DNA from: Bedellia somnulentella
Lineage: Eukaryota; Arthropoda; Insecta; Lepidoptera; Bedelliidae
Length of the DNA: 64,000 nt
Assembly (NCBI GenBank): GCA_963576735.1
Contig: OY755182.1
Location: 4,092,001-4,156,000, forward strand
Direction of reading: 5' to 3'
The position numbers and the translations under genes are program-made. The notes beneath the pieces were generated by a model. That model was not told the origin of the DNA. It made no database searches and saw nothing but the letters and a program-made list of their open reading frames with translations. Shown one piece after another: positions 31,308 to 42,167 of the stretch (position 1 is the first letter of the stretch; each line of letters opens with the position of its first letter).

Positions 31308-31679
31308 CCAAAAATTTCATCGAATAAGTCTGCATGAGAAACACTCTATATGAAAAGCCTAACGTCTTTCAGTATTTCGGTAAAGTCATATGAAATGATA
31401 AATGAACTTTCTGTATGCCAAGAATATTCACTTAAAGCCTCCATTTAAAATTCAAGTCAAGTTATATTTGAGGAGACATTTTTGTATATTCCAAGACGAA
31501 CAAAACAGACTGCTCCGTTCCGTAACTTGAGGTGGATTTATTGCTCATTTTTGTTGTGTGGAACTTTTATGGTTATTTTTAAAATTTTGGGTACAGTTTT
31601 AGGCAAAATATCATGTTTCAAAATAAAATCGCATTAAAATTTCTAAACAAATGTAACTATTAATAAATATTTATGGAAA
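31308..31679. other. No recognisable feature
   Basis: AT-rich DNA, nothing recognised. Confidence 0.45.
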
Positions 31680-31875
31680 TCTATATATATAAAAGAAAGT
31701 GGTGTCACACTATTTATAACTCAAGAACGGATGAACCGATCTGGCTAAAAAATTGATGGAGAGGTAACTTAGAACCAGGAAAAGGACATAGGATATTTAT
31801 CATTTCGCTAAATATCGTAGGGGGTAAGCAGTAAAAAAATAACACCAGCCGTGCGAAGCCGGGGCGGACCACTAG
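31680..31875 (+). mobile_element. Short non-autonomous Helitron, fifth type
   Basis: TCTATATATATAAAAGAAAG after A; AACGGATGAACCGATCTGGC; ends GCGGACCACTAG before T, preceded by CCGTGCGAAGCCGGGG. Only 196 bp, so both ends with almost no middle. Confidence 0.85.
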
Positions 31876-32079
31876 TATTATATAGATTGAGTTACCCCAA
31901 AAATAAAAAACATTTGATGTAATTGGTATCTTATAATTACTCACCGATAGATATTTTTTTATAATAGATTTACAAATAACTTCATAATATAAATGTTCTC
32001 CTCAGCCGAATATGAACTCACGATCTCCAGATGCAGAAGATAGTAGTCTTTGCACTGGGCCAGAGGCACTAGCAGTAAT

Positions 32080-32362
32080 CCATTTCTTTCTGCAAGTGCC
32101 CTAAGAGGCTTTGAGATGGGGCCCTTTAAGTAATTGTTGGGCGATGTTGTAGACCAGTCACCCCTAATCTTTAATTTACAATCTTTTACTTACAGAACTT
32201 CCAAAGGTGACTCAGGAATTTCGAATTCTGAACCCTAAACTACCAATTTATAATACCTTGCTGAATTTCCAAATATTTCAAAAATATTGTTATTATTCGG
32301 TATTTCTTATTCTGAAACTTTTTCTACCTCTTTTAAGGATCTATAGCCGTGACTTTATGTAC
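32080..32362 (+). mobile_element. SINE-A, old, with insertion
   Basis: CATTTCTTTCTGCAAGTGCC, TTGTTGGGCGATGTTGTAGA, CTTCCAAAGGTGACTCAGG, then AACTTTTTCTACCTC and GGATCTATAGCCGTGAC with about 60 foreign bases between. Confidence 0.6.
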
Positions 32363-32800
32363 TGAAAAACTTTCCAGGCTAATAACCTGAAACAAAATAG
32401 TGTAGACATAAAACTGCAACTATTTTAAATCAGTCAAAACACTAATTTAAATGCATGCCATCGAGCAGACATGACGGAGCTTCATGTCAACAAACCATTG
32501 CCCACAACCACAACAGGAAAAATATATTGTTTATTTTTCCTGCATTCTCGCAAACTTTACGTTTTATGGCCATTACAAAATGGAAATGTTTATTGTTTCC
32601 ATAGAATTGTAATTTCATTGCAAAATAAACTATTCTTTATATCTCTTTAAGCAGTAATGGATATAATTACATTTACTGACTGAAAATGTGAGTAACACAA
32701 ATACTATCAGAGTAATCTTTTGGATTCTAAAAATTAATTTAAATTAATTAGTTTGTTTTCAACAAAAAACTTTATTTTTTTCTCTTTTACTTACTGAGTA
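32363..32800. other. No gene; one short perfect hairpin
   Basis: CAGGAAAAATA and TATTTTTCCTG near 32,512-32,541 form an 11 bp stem with a small loop. Otherwise unique-looking DNA. Confidence 0.5.
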
Positions 32801-32801
32801 G

Positions 32802-32972
32802 TAGTATCTAAAAATACCACTGACCAATTACTACCTATTGGTGGTTGGAGGTCCATCAACAACGTCCTTTATTGTATAATGCTTTCCTCACTCAACTTCC
32901 AAAAGTGGCTGAATAATTTGTAATTCTTAAACTCTGGCTAAACATTTTTGAGATTATAGCTATGAGCATATG
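32802..32972 (+). mobile_element. SINE-A, old
   Basis: ACCACTGACCAATTACTACC, GGTTGGAGGTCCATCAAC, CTCAACTTCCAAAAGTGGCT and ATTATAGCTATGAGCATATG. Confidence 0.65.
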
Positions 32973-33394
32973 ATTTAATTATTGTTGTTATTTAAAAAAT
33001 AATAAGTCAATAATTCGATCGAATTTTTGTTGTAATTGGTCATTTAGCACGATTGTATGTGCATCAGGTATTTATTTAGCTAATGAGAATACCATAAAAA
33101 TAGCTGATAATAATTTTACCATATCAACCATAAACTAACTTCGACAAAATAAATTAAAATTCGTTCTACTAGAACCTGATTTCTTTTTGTTTGGCAATTT
33201 CATTCCCACTTAATAGTTCTATCGTCATTTAAAAACATTTACTCCCGTGGGTATCATTTGAGATAATTAAGAATGAAGGCTTTTGAAGTACATATTTGGG
33301 AAATTTGTTTGTCAATCTTTATTTAAAGTGTTTTTTTTTCTTATGCTGCCGAAATTGGCAAACAATGATTCTATCTAGTTTTTTTACGACACTT
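32973..33394. other. No recognisable feature
   Basis: AT-rich DNA, nothing recognised. Confidence 0.45.
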
Positions 33395-33644
33395 TATATA
33401 TTATGGATGAAAATAAAGTAGCGAAAGAGATATTTAGAGCCAATTTGAATGGTATTGTTAGTAGAGGACGGCCTTTAAAACCGTTTCGGGACCAAATAGA
33501 AAACGTATCTTATAAAGGCACGGGTCTAAAGTGAGAAGCATAAAAAAACAAGTATTAGAAGAAGATTAATGTAAAGGAAGCAAGGAAGATTTGTCAAGAT
33601 CATGCTATGTAGCGATTGATAGTCTCTACCTACCCAATCATAAC
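33395..33644 (+). pseudogene. RTE-like LINE ORF2 C-terminal relic (copy 2)
   Basis: TATGGATGAAAATAAAGTAG through AGAGGACGGCC and AGCAAGGAAG to GATAGTCTCTACCTACCCAA aligns with the 55.6 kb copy but carries frame-breaking indels. It breaks off in the 3' hairpin region and is joined directly to another LINE's coding end. Confidence 0.65.
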
Positions 33645-33845
33645 ATTCAGTACAAATACTCTGCAGTAAAATGCTTGACTATATGTCGCAGGAATTCCTA
33701 TGATATGGCCTTTAAACTGTATAATGCCATAAGTGACGATTTGAAACAGATGAATCTAATTCAATTCAAAACAAAACTGTTTAATTATCTTGTAGTAAAT
33801 TGCTTTTATAATGTGAATGATTTTTTCAACATATGTGACATTTAA
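33645..33845 (+). pseudogene. LINE ORF2 C-terminal relic (second LINE type)
   Basis: CLTICRRNSYDMAFKLYN, AISDDLKQMN and QFKTKLFNYLV, with FYNVNDFF near the end, parallel the last 60 residues of the 46 kb LINE (KFYNKIPDDIL ... YYSLNDYM) while clearly differing. The same layout is common in CR1/Daphne-type LINEs. The frame ends at TAA 33,843-33,845. Confidence 0.62.
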
Positions 33846-34125
33846 AAATTACATTTGACATGATATATTTTTAATGTGTAATTATTTCCTTAATTTTAAT
33901 TTCTTATTGTGTGTGTTTTTATTTTAATTGTATTGTAATTATTATTTCTTCTTTTTTTGACATTTTAAATAACATTGATATTGTAATATAGTATGAATTT
34001 TTGGATTGACTAGATATGACTATTAGGACTTGAATATTTACACGCTTAATGGCAGAACAAGCTCAGGACATAATTGTAAATAAGAACTTGTTAAAACTCT
34101 TGTTTTCGTAAATAAAGCATTTTTT
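33846..34125 (+). mobile_element. LINE 3' untranslated end
   Basis: GGACTTGAATATTTACACGC, TTAATGGCAGAACAAGCTCA, CTTGTTTTCGTAAATAAAGC and a T-run; 3' end of the LINE whose coding end precedes it. Confidence 0.6.
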
Positions 34126-34129
34126 TTTA

Positions 34130-34384
34130 TGCCGTGCCGTGTAGTGCCGGCTTAGAATGTCGCTACCCCTTTCTACCCACGGGTGTCGTAAGAGGCGACT
34201 AAGGGTATTGGGGCTTTTTATTGGATTTTTGGGCGATGCGGTTGGAGACCCATCACCAAAAACCTTTATTTTACGATCTTTTCCTCACTAAACTTCCAAA
34301 AGTGGCTGAGGAATTTATAATTCCTTAGCTCTGGCTACCCCTTCTAGGCAATTATAGCCGTGAGTTTATGTATGTATGTATGTT
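34130..34384 (+). mobile_element. SINE-A, full length (CGGGTGT subfamily)
   Basis: GCCGTGTAGTGCCGGCTTAG, ATGTCGCTACCCCTTTCTAC, CCACGGGTGTCGTAAGAGG to GCCGTGAGTTTATG and (TATG)3. Good representative of the second subfamily. Confidence 0.88.
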
Positions 34385-35095
34385 TTATTTTTATTTTTTA
34401 CCCAATTGTGAATGATGTGCGTGAGTATAGGTAAGTAAGTACTCTATATATTTTCGTGTGTATATGAGCGAAACGCTACGTTTCCTTACGCTATTATTTT
34501 TGTCTAATGGAAATATCGTGTAACTGACTTCATATATTTACGAATATTTTTATTCAATTGTATTCGAAAAATAGCTTCCGGTCTTGACATAATATGGTGA
34601 AATAAATAAGGAAACAATGTCTAGAATAGTTTATCAGAAAATATATCCAAGCTGAATTTGGTATGTATCATACAGTTTATTTATTTATCGTAATAATAAA
34701 TTTGCTATGACTCCAACATCAAAATACTAATGTTTCACCGAATGTCGAATTCAGCCGAATGTTTGGTATAATTATATGCCGAAGCCGAATTTCAGTTAAA
34801 TTTCGCACCCTTTTATATTGATCAGTTCTATATAAAATGTGCTCAAAAATTCATACCAAACTATGAGTGCGAGAAAATGGTCAAGCGTGAGGACTTCTTT
34901 TCTTTTCTTTCATCTCTGTCTATCTTGAAAGTGATGAAAGAAACAAAGTTAAGTGTACTTTATGTAGTAATATTATTTTTCTACTTCTACTTCGGCCCTT
35001 TTAAATTCCTTACAAGTAAAACACATATAAGAATTTGAATATAAGCAATTAATATAATTATGGGAGGTATTGTTTTGTTATACGATGTTGACGAC
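34385..35095. other. No recognisable gene
   Basis: AT-rich DNA with a GTAAGTAAGTA tract at 34,432 that may be the tail of a lost RTE-type copy. Confidence 0.4.
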
Positions 35096-35097
35096 GT

Positions 35098-35142
35098 GAT
35101 ACCCCGTTAAGGGATTTATAGCCGTGAGTATATGTATGTATG
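35098..35142 (+). mobile_element. SINE-A tail fragment
   Basis: ACCCCGTTAAGGGATTTATA then GCCGTGAGTATATGTATG. Confidence 0.78.
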
Positions 35143-35167
35143 GTTTTGATTTAAACAACAAATTCAT

Positions 35168-35350
35168 AACCCATATGGCTGAGTTATTCATAGTCACGTG
35201 ACAGTGTGTTTGTACAAAAAGGCGATAGAACTGCCCCCTATCACGTGAGTACACTGTCCAAGCAAAACGTGGGTACTCTGATCACCAGGTGACAATGTCA
35301 CGTTATGTTCAGAAGTATTAGCACCTTTGCCAACCCCTTCAGGTGAACTT
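35168..35350 (+). mobile_element. SINE-B, head-less
   Basis: ATATGGCTGAGTTATTCATA, CGATAGAACTGCCCCCTATC, GGTACTCTGATCACCAGGTG, CACCTTTGCCAACCCCTTCA; the tail after the hairpin is lost. Confidence 0.84.
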
Positions 35351-36032
35351 TTGAGTCTTGAGTATTGTTTTGTTACATGAATAAAGACTTAAGATAATTT
35401 TATATTTTAATAAATATACGTGTATTATATAACAACAGTATTGTTTGATTATTTCATTAAAGCGTTACTTTTATATTTTGACGGCCAAAATTCGACTAAC
35501 ACAGGTATTATTTACTTATGTATTTCCATTTCAATTTAAAACGACTTATGCTTTTCTGACCGAAAATTGGCTAAATTCGAATTTCAGTGAAATCTGCCAA
35601 ACTTCGGTAATACCGATGCAGTGCATCACTAGTTTTTTTTCTATATGATCATTAATTACCCTATTTACGACGAATACATATCAGTATTTCTTATCTTTAT
35701 ATTTCTTACAATATTTCACCAGTGAAATCAATTTTCAGCTAAGTCTTTTATTAAAAAAAATAAACCATTGCTTAAAACTGGAACTGAAATATATACGCTG
35801 GTGTTCCTTAATTATTCAATTTGTAGAAGGTCCTACAGGAATACAGTGCGCAATTAGGATAGCTGTTTTCTTGGAAAGGCGTTTCTTGAACTAAGTTGAG
35901 CGTAATTAAAATGAGGAAAGGGATAATGAAGTAGACAGGAACCGTCATTTCTTATTTTGGTTTAGTTTCATTTGAAAGCTGGGTAATATTGGGTTAGCAT
36001 AGGAATACTCCAGCATTACCTACCCTGGGGTG
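35351..36032. other. No recognisable feature
   Basis: AT-rich DNA; the 67-codon frame at 35,445 shows no motif and is not called. Confidence 0.45.
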
Positions 36033-36033
36033 T

Positions 36034-36522
36034 CGCGCACGGCTATAAATACCTAAAGGGGTAGCCAGAGTTTTAGAATTAGAAAATTCCTGAGCTAATT
36101 TTAGAAGTTCAGTTAGGAAAAGATTGTAAAACAAACATATACTCACGGCTATAAATCCCTAGAAGGGGTAGCCAAAGCTAAGAAACTAGAAATTCCTCGG
36201 CCACTTTTGGAAAGTTGAGTGGGGAAAAGATGGCAAAATAAAGGTTGTTGGTGATGGGTCTCCAACCGCATCGCCCAAAAATCCCTTAAAAGCCCCAATA
36301 CCGTTAGTAGCTGTGTTGTGTCGGCTTAGAATAACACTACCTCATTTGTACCAATGGGTGTACGTAAGATTGTAAAATAAATGTTTTTAATTATGGGTTT
36401 CTAACCGCATTGCCCAAAAATCACTTTAAAAGCTCCGATACATCTAGTCTTAGTCGCCTCTAACGATCACTCATGGGAAGATATGGGATAGTGCTATCCT
36501 AAGACGACAATACACAGCTTGA
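36034..36522. mobile_element. Compound of four SINE-A pieces
   Basis: Antisense 3' piece (36,034-36,128), a nearly complete antisense copy (36,131-36,306) ending at ATACCGTTAG, a sense 5' piece (36,307-36,369: GCTGTGTTGTGTCGGCTTAG), then an antisense 5' piece (36,370-36,522: GTAAAATAAATG to CAATACACAGC). The pieces abut at homologous positions, which points to recombination or template switching between copies. Confidence 0.75.
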
Positions 36523-36592
36523 AGATATATAGGTTTAATTGATTTTTATAGTTTAGTGAACTTTTGACAGCAACACCTATCTCAACCACTAA

Positions 36593-36786
36593 TACACACA
36601 CATACTCAGGGCCATAATTCCCAAAAAGGGGTAGCCAGAGCTTAAGAGCTAGAAACTCCTCAGCTACATTTGGAAGTTGATAGGGGACAAGATGGAAGAA
36701 ATAAAGTATCTTTGGTGATGGGTCTCAACCACTTAAAAAGCCCCACCCCCTTCGTCGCCTCTTACAACACCTGTGAGTAAAAAGGG
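36593..36786 (-). mobile_element. SINE-A, diverged
   Basis: ACACACATACTCAGGGCCAT, AAAAAGGGGTAGCCAGAGC, GGTGATGGGTCTCAACC, CGTCGCCTCTTACAACACC; 5' end missing. Confidence 0.75.
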
Positions 36787-36917
36787 AAATTATTAACAGT
36801 AAGGGAAATATTGTAAGGTAACTCACATGGTCGAGTTGTAGTTTGTGAAGTGACAGTTAGTATCCACTTAGAATAGTACTGTTCTATTTTATTTCCGTGG
36901 TTGCCATACAACCCGCA

Positions 36918-37072
36918 CCCTGATTAGGTATCTTTAGCGACCGCGATTGTGTCGCAAGTTGCAATATTGTCGCTGTCAAAAGTGTCAAATCGCATACAAA
37001 TTTATGACATTGATAGTGACAATCGTGCAACTAGCGACACAATCGACAGTCGCAAAAGATACGTAATCAGGG
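36918..37072. mobile_element. Foldback MITE, copy 2
   Basis: CCCTGATTAGGTATCTTTAG to GATACGTAATCAGGG; the arms and the central AATATTGTCGCTGTCAAAAG match the 27,924 copy with few differences. No clear target duplication seen. Confidence 0.75.
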
Positions 37073-37427
37073 GGCCGACTTAATCGAGTTCGACAAGAGT
37101 TGGACCAACGTACATAAAAAAAAACAATTCAATTAACATTCGATTTCAAATTTTAGCTAAATCGGCCATTCACGTAATCTGTTCTAATTAATTGAAATAT
37201 AAAGCAGTAATTAAGTCGAATATCAAATTTGAAATCACATTCGAAAATCCATTTATCATATTAACTGCCTGGAAAAATTATAATTTTACTTTTTCAGCGT
37301 ATTTGTCACAAAGTGAGGTAGATTTATTGCGGACATTATTTTAATCACAAACATTTTTATCTTGTTTTATGTGTCGCATATTCTTGGCAATACAATCATT
37401 CCTACTTTGAAATATCGCATTATGTAA
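37073..37427. other. No recognisable feature
   Basis: AT-rich; a loose inverted similarity (CGATTTCAAATTT versus AAATTTGAAATCAC) spans 37,140-37,245. Confidence 0.4.
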
Positions 37428-37545
37428 TTTTGACCACATGACATAATTGTACTTAGTCATGTGTATTCACTGTGTTTGTCATTTGGTTTCCAGAAGTAAT
37501 AGTATTTCCGTTAGAACTCCGAGAACTCACATGTCATGATTTTAA
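37428..37545 (+). mobile_element. SINE-B remnant, very old
   Basis: GTACTTAGTCATGTG, CCAGAAGTAATAGTATTTCC; mostly decayed. Confidence 0.45.
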
Positions 37546-37564
37546 ATAATTTGTACATAGAAAC

Positions 37565-37777
37565 GTTAAAATACTCGCGCCTGTAAATCCCTAATAGGGA
37601 TAGCCAGAGCTTCAGAATCAGAACATTCTTTAGCTATTTCGGAAGTAGTAGACAAATATTGTAAAATAAATGTTTTCGTTGAGAGGTCTCCAACCGCATC
37701 GCCCAAAATCACTTAAAAGCCCCGATACTCTTGAGAAGAAATGGGGTAGTGCTATTCTAAGCCGATACAACACAGCA
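37565..37777 (-). mobile_element. SINE-A copy
   Basis: ATACTCGCGCCTGTAAATCC to TTCTAAGCCGATACAACACA with a 30 bp deletion of the TACACCCACC block. Confidence 0.78.
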
Positions 37778-38130
37778 ATATTTTGTATTTCACAAAATCA
37801 AAACTAGTAACAACCCTCAAGTCAGTAGCTTACAGAAAACCTAATATGAAACGTAAGAATAGAACTCACTATCACAAAAACTATAAATTTTGTCAACAAG
37901 TTTAATCGAGTTACCGACTTTCTGTACATTTCTTAGTGGTGGAAAGTTTCCAATACTTCAGTTGCTTTAAAAGGAAAAGTTCAAGTAAAATTTCATTTTG
38001 CTTCGCCTTGCTGTCTCCGTACTAACCAGTACTGATATTAATAGAAATGTTTTGAAGCTCCTGATTGCTTTGACTTTGTACTAGAAGATAAAAATTATAG
38101 GTACATAAATATATATAGAGATAATTTACA
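37778..38130. other. No recognisable feature
   Basis: Nothing recognised. Confidence 0.4.
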
Positions 38131-38134
38131 GATC

Positions 38135-38560
38135 AAAAAAGCCCCTAGAAAGGTACATTGTCATAGGATGTACCTTGATATTAATTGTTTAATGAATTTT
38201 AGATATTGTATTCATGTATTTTTTATTTGACATTTAAATTTAATTTATTGAAATTGTTAACTATGGATTTTGCTGTTTAGTGTCGGCTTAAAATAGCACT
38301 ACCCTATTTCTACCGGTGGGTGTACGTAAGAGGCGATTAACGGTATTGGGGCTTTTAAGGCAGTTTTGGGCGATGCGGTTGGAGACCCATCACCAACAAC
38401 CTTTATTAAACCATCTTTTCCCCACACAACTTTCCAAAAGTGGCTGGGGAATTTCTAATTCCTTAGCTCTGGCTAACCCTTCTAGGGAGTTATAGCCGTG
38501 AGTATATGTATGTATGGATTTTATTATATGAAATAAATTATTTGAATTGAATGTACCTAA
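38135..38560 (+). mobile_element. LINE 3' end interrupted by SINE-A
   Basis: AGGTACATTGTCATAGGATGTACCT forms a short hairpin (written here as its two arms AGGTACATTG and AGGATGTACCT), followed by ATTAATTGTTTAATGAATTT and an AAATAAATTATTTGAATTG end. The SINE-A at 38,272 splits it. Confidence 0.5.
38272..38513 (+). mobile_element. SINE-A, full length with 9 bp target duplication
   Basis: GCTGTTTAGTGTCGGCTTAA to GAGTATATGTATGT. ATGGATTTT is repeated exactly at 38,263-38,271 and 38,514-38,522. This fixes the element's ends at GCTGT and at the (GTAT) tail and shows retroposon-like insertion. Confidence 0.88.
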
Positions 38561-38950
38561 CTTGAAAATAAAAACTAAAAACAAAGAATCACTCATTCAT
38601 ATTCATCATATAAAGAAATGCTCTCAGCGGATATCGAACCCGCGACCTTAGACCCGAGGCTAGTCACCTACCATATAAGATACTCATAGTACTTGATTCT
38701 CCATTTTTTCTCTAAAGTTCAAATTTCTAACCGTCCTAAAAGGTAAATTTGGATCCTTTTACTGAGACTTCTCTGTCTGTCTATCTGTCTGTCCATTTAA
38801 CATGTTTATTTTATTAGGAACATGACAAATATATATGTTCTTTTATATCTCAAATTCTTCTTATTCCAAAGAAGCAAAAGCACTTAGTTCTATATTATTT
38901 AGTTGTGTGATCTACGGACGAGATTACATTTGTTCAAAGCATGGTATTAG
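38561..38950. other. No recognisable feature
   Basis: Unique-looking sequence with a CTGTCTGTCTATCTGTCTG tract near 38,772. Confidence 0.4.
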
Positions 38951-38951
38951 A

Positions 38952-39119
38952 TAAGTATTTACATACATACATACATATACTCACGGCTATAAATCCCTAG
39001 AAGGGGTAGCCAGAGCTAAGGAATTAGAAATTCCTCAGCCACTTTTGAAAAGTTGGGTGGGGAAAAGATGGTAAAATAAAGGTTGTTGGTGATGGGTCTC
39101 CAACCGCATCGCCCAAAAA
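38952..39119 (-). mobile_element. SINE-A, 5' truncated
   Basis: (CATA)4 ACTCACGGCTATAAATCC to CCAACCGCATCGCCCAAAAA; clean 5' truncation as expected from incomplete reverse transcription. Confidence 0.86.
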
Positions 39120-39312
39120 TATTACATAAGTAAATTTACATAATTATAAAGAACAACAAAATGTTATTCTTATATTTTTATGCTGTATTTGAACTATAGT
39201 TTTATACTAGTTTAAATATTTATTGAATCTTTTTTTATTAAAATTCTTATGGAATCAAGTATATTGAACACAGATTATTCGCTCTGAAAATGTTGTCATC
39301 TGAAACGCACTC

Positions 39313-39700
39313 AAACTAAACTTTCACGCCGTGGCCGTCGTATATCCCCAAAGAGTTGACAGAATTATTGGTAAACTTGAACATCAAGTGACATTTTGGG
39401 CACCTGGTGTCCAAGTTTAATAGTAAAACGTGGGTTTGGTTTCGGCAGTGCATTACCTTATAAGTTGTGTGATCTCTCACCAATTTTTAATAATGCACTG
39501 AGTTGATGTGTTTCCATGTGTGTTTCCTCACGATCGATATTTTCCCTCATTGCTAACAAAACTGACATATATGACTAAAACCCACATATAAACAAATATA
39601 TGACTTTATAAAATACAAATTGGTGTACGGTTTAGTCAGGTTAGGAATTCACAAATCCTGCATGAGAAACGGTAGTTCTCTAACAGAGCTGGCACGGTTG
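39313..39700 (-). mobile_element. SINE-B, near full length, old
   Basis: TTCACGCCGTGGCCGTCG tail to GAGCTGGCACGGTTG head. GTGTTTCCTCACGATCG core and ACAAATTGGTGTACGG block are visible; a short internal tandem (AACCCACATATAAACAAATA) has been added. Confidence 0.72.
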
Positions 39701-40218
39701 TCACAGTAAAAAAACTAATCAAAGAAACTGAAAATATCTGATGTTGCCTAGAAGTCGGAAAATGGCAAAAACATTTTGTTTAATATAGTATTGGCTTCTT
39801 GTATACCGGTTTATGGGCTATGTTAGTTCGACTCGAGGGAGTAAACCCATAAAAGTTGACCTCATCTTATTCATTGCTAGAGATAAATGTATATGGTGAA
39901 AAGAACGGCTCACATACAGATTCAGAGTTATAATATGAATGTGTATGCGTAAAGAGCTTATTTCATTACACTTTGTCGTTTCTGAATTCAGACGTCCTTC
40001 GAAGTTACTGCCGCAGACGCTTGTTATTAAACTACACAATTTGTCTACTTTTCAGAAGCCTTGCGTTCTGAACGTTATTCCACTAGTCTGAATTCAGATT
40101 CTGTGGCTCTCAGACGTCTTTATTCAGACAAATGGAATAAGCTTTTAACTGTCATAATTTTGGTACAAATCAGCTTATATAAGTTGCTGCATGATGTCGG
40201 CCTTGAATTTCTGCCCGA
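39701..40218. other. No recognisable feature
   Basis: Contains two similar short stretches with TCTGAATTCAGA-type palindromes (about 39,980 and 40,085). A 73-codon minus frame is not convincing. Confidence 0.4.
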
Positions 40219-40219
40219 C

Positions 40220-40395
40220 AGTGGCGTGAGGGGTTAGGATATTTTAAAGTGATTGTTGGGCAATGTGGTATGAGACCTATCATCATTAACCATACTTTGT
40301 TCTAACATTTTTTTTAAAAGTAGGTGGAAAACTGAAATTCTAAAGCTCTGGCTAACCTTTTTTCGGATTTACAGTCGTTATTATGCATGGAAGTA
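40220..40395 (+). mobile_element. SINE-A, very old
   Basis: GGGTTAGGATATTTTAAAGT, GATTGTTGGGCAATGTGG, GAGACCTATCATC, AAGCTCTGGCTAACC. Confidence 0.6.
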
Positions 40396-40793
40396 TAAGA
40401 TTAAAATATTTGTCTGACCTTGTCAATCAAGATACCTAGTTTTTTCATGGTTAAATGACGTGACTATTCTCCTATACATGTGATCTTATTTTTCTGCACG
40501 TTTCAAAATTATTCATTATTTAATTTATGATTATATTTTTTCATTTCTCAATGAATGATCTAATTAGCTTATAATTAGACAATTTAACTCTAATCTGTCA
40601 TTGAAAACTAAGATTCCACTAAGATTGTAAAATAAATTGGCGTTGACAATCCGTTATCAATAAATCAATCCTGAGTAATAGGAACTGCAGTATTTGGGTA
40701 AGATATTGCATTGTAACAAAATACATTCTTACTTTATTTCGATTCTTGATATTACAATTTATCAGGACTATATTGTTGTAACTGTATTGTTGT

Positions 40794-41388
40794 GGCAACC
40801 GTGATAGCCCAGTGGATAGAACACTCGGTTATCGTGCAAGCGACTAGTGTTCGAATCCTGGGTCGGGCCTACACCAATTTGTCTTTTCTAAAGACATATG
40901 TGTGGTTAATTTATCATGGTTGTTAACGGTGAGGGAAAACATCGTGAGGAAACCCACATGGCTGAGTTGTACTTAGTGTTATGAAGCGATATTCAGTTAA
41001 AGAGTGGACTGTATAAAATATAGGTTTACTTCAATATAAATAACTGTTACAAAATTAGACCGTGCGTATGCGATCCGATCGTTGTGGTCGATGATGGCGA
41101 AGTCCAGCGGCCCGTCATCCCCGCTCGCCGCCACTGCTGCCGGCGCTGCGCGGCTGCCCCACCAGTTTGCATGAATCATGCGCGAACACTTAGTCATGTG
41201 ACAGTGTATTCGTACAAAACGGCGATAGGCCTGCCCCCTATCACGTGAGTACACTGTCCATGCAAAACGTGGGTACTCTGAACACCAGGTGACAAAGTCA
41301 CGTGATGTTCAGAAGTATTAGTACCTCTGCCAACCCCTTCGGGGATATTCGGCGTGAACGTTTATGTTATTATGTTATTATTATGTTA
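40794..41388 (+). mobile_element. SINE-B, full length, with nested insertion
   Basis: Best complete copy. The head has GTGATAGCCCAGTGGATAG (A box) and GTGTTCGAATCCTGGGTC (B box); then GGGCCTACACCAATTTG, GAAAACATCGTGAGGAAACC, CGGCGATAGGCCTGCCCCCT, CACCAGGTGACAAAGTCACG, and the tail GCCAACCCCTTCGGGGATAT, GGCGTGAACGTTTATG and (TTATG)n. TATTGTTGT is repeated at 40,785-40,793 and 41,389-41,397; block X' lacks the element. Nested foreign DNA occupies about 40,978-41,184. Confidence 0.9.
40978..41184 (-). pseudogene. GC-rich gene-like fragment inserted in SINE-B
   Basis: An insertion flanked by CTTAGT on both sides within the SINE. On the minus strand it is open: MIHANWWGSRAAPAAVAASG, DDGPLDFAIIDHNDRIAYAR and on to a stop near 40,997. 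About 110 bases are very GC-rich against an AT-rich background, as in a host coding exon. It could be a captured or retroposed piece of a host transcript, or part of an unknown element. No poly-A tract is obvious and the gene of origin is not recognised. Confidence 0.4.
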
Positions 41389-41564
41389 TATTGTTGTACT
41401 GGTTTGCTACTAAACAAAAATATTTCCTCTTTTCCGAAATTGCCGTAAGCCGTTGAACTCTCTAATAGAACTAGCCTCCAAGACAGATTCTAAAGTTTTT
41501 ATTGATTGACCGTCGAACTTTACAACAAACTTGCTCTGATAAGCTTTGGCTTAAGCCAGGCATA

Positions 41565-41828
41565 AGAGGATGGATGAAAATAAAGTAGCGAAAGTGATAT
41601 ATAGAGCCAATGTGGATGGGATTGGTTAGTAGAGGACGGCCTCGTAAAACGTTTCTTGACCAGATAGAAAACGGCGGGGTCCGAAGTGAGAAGAATAATA
41701 ATGCATGCATGAGAAAAAATAATGAATGTAAGGGAAGCAAAAGAGGTTTGTCAAGATCGTACTAAATGGCGATCGATAGTCTCTGCCTACCCCAATGGGA
41801 ATAATGGGCGTGAGTATAAGTAAGTAAG
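41565..41828 (+). pseudogene. RTE-like LINE ORF2 C-terminal relic (copy 3)
   Basis: AGAGGATGGATGAAAATAAA to ATGGGCGTGAGTATAAGTAA and (GTAA)n. It is the unit 1 partner of the 55.6 kb copy, but a GATTGGTTAG insertion, a ~15 bp deletion and other indels break the frame. Confidence 0.75.
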
Positions 41829-41889
41829 TACTCGGCATACAATCTTAAGGTCTTTGGGTTTGATTCGCAGGGTTCAATCACTTAATCAA

Positions 41890-42137
41890 TTAACATACAT
41901 ACATATACTCACGGCTATATTTCCCTAGAAGGGGTAGCCAGAGCTAAGGAATTATAAATTCCTCAGCCAATTTTGGAAGTTGAGTGGGAAAAAGATGGTG
42001 AAAATAAAGGTTTTTGGTTATGGGTCTCCAGCCGCATCGCCCAAAAACCCAATAAAAAGCCCCAATACCCTTATTGGCCTCTTACGACACCCGTGAGTAG
42101 AAAGGGGTAGCGACATTCTAAGCCGGCACTACACGGC
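41890..42137 (-). mobile_element. SINE-A, full length (CGGGTGT subfamily)
   Basis: ACATACATATACTCACGGCT to AAGCCGGCACTACACGGC. Absent from the corresponding place in block X' (ATCAATTTACATAACATAAC), so inserted after the duplication. Confidence 0.88.
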
Positions 42138-42167
42138 ACAAACATTTAATTTCAATTAAACTAACAT

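Noticed and set aside
41471..41838. Overlapping minus frames at 41.5-41.8 kb and 55.5-55.9 kb
   Set aside because: Antisense shadows of the RTE relics; the conserved protein motifs are on the plus strand.
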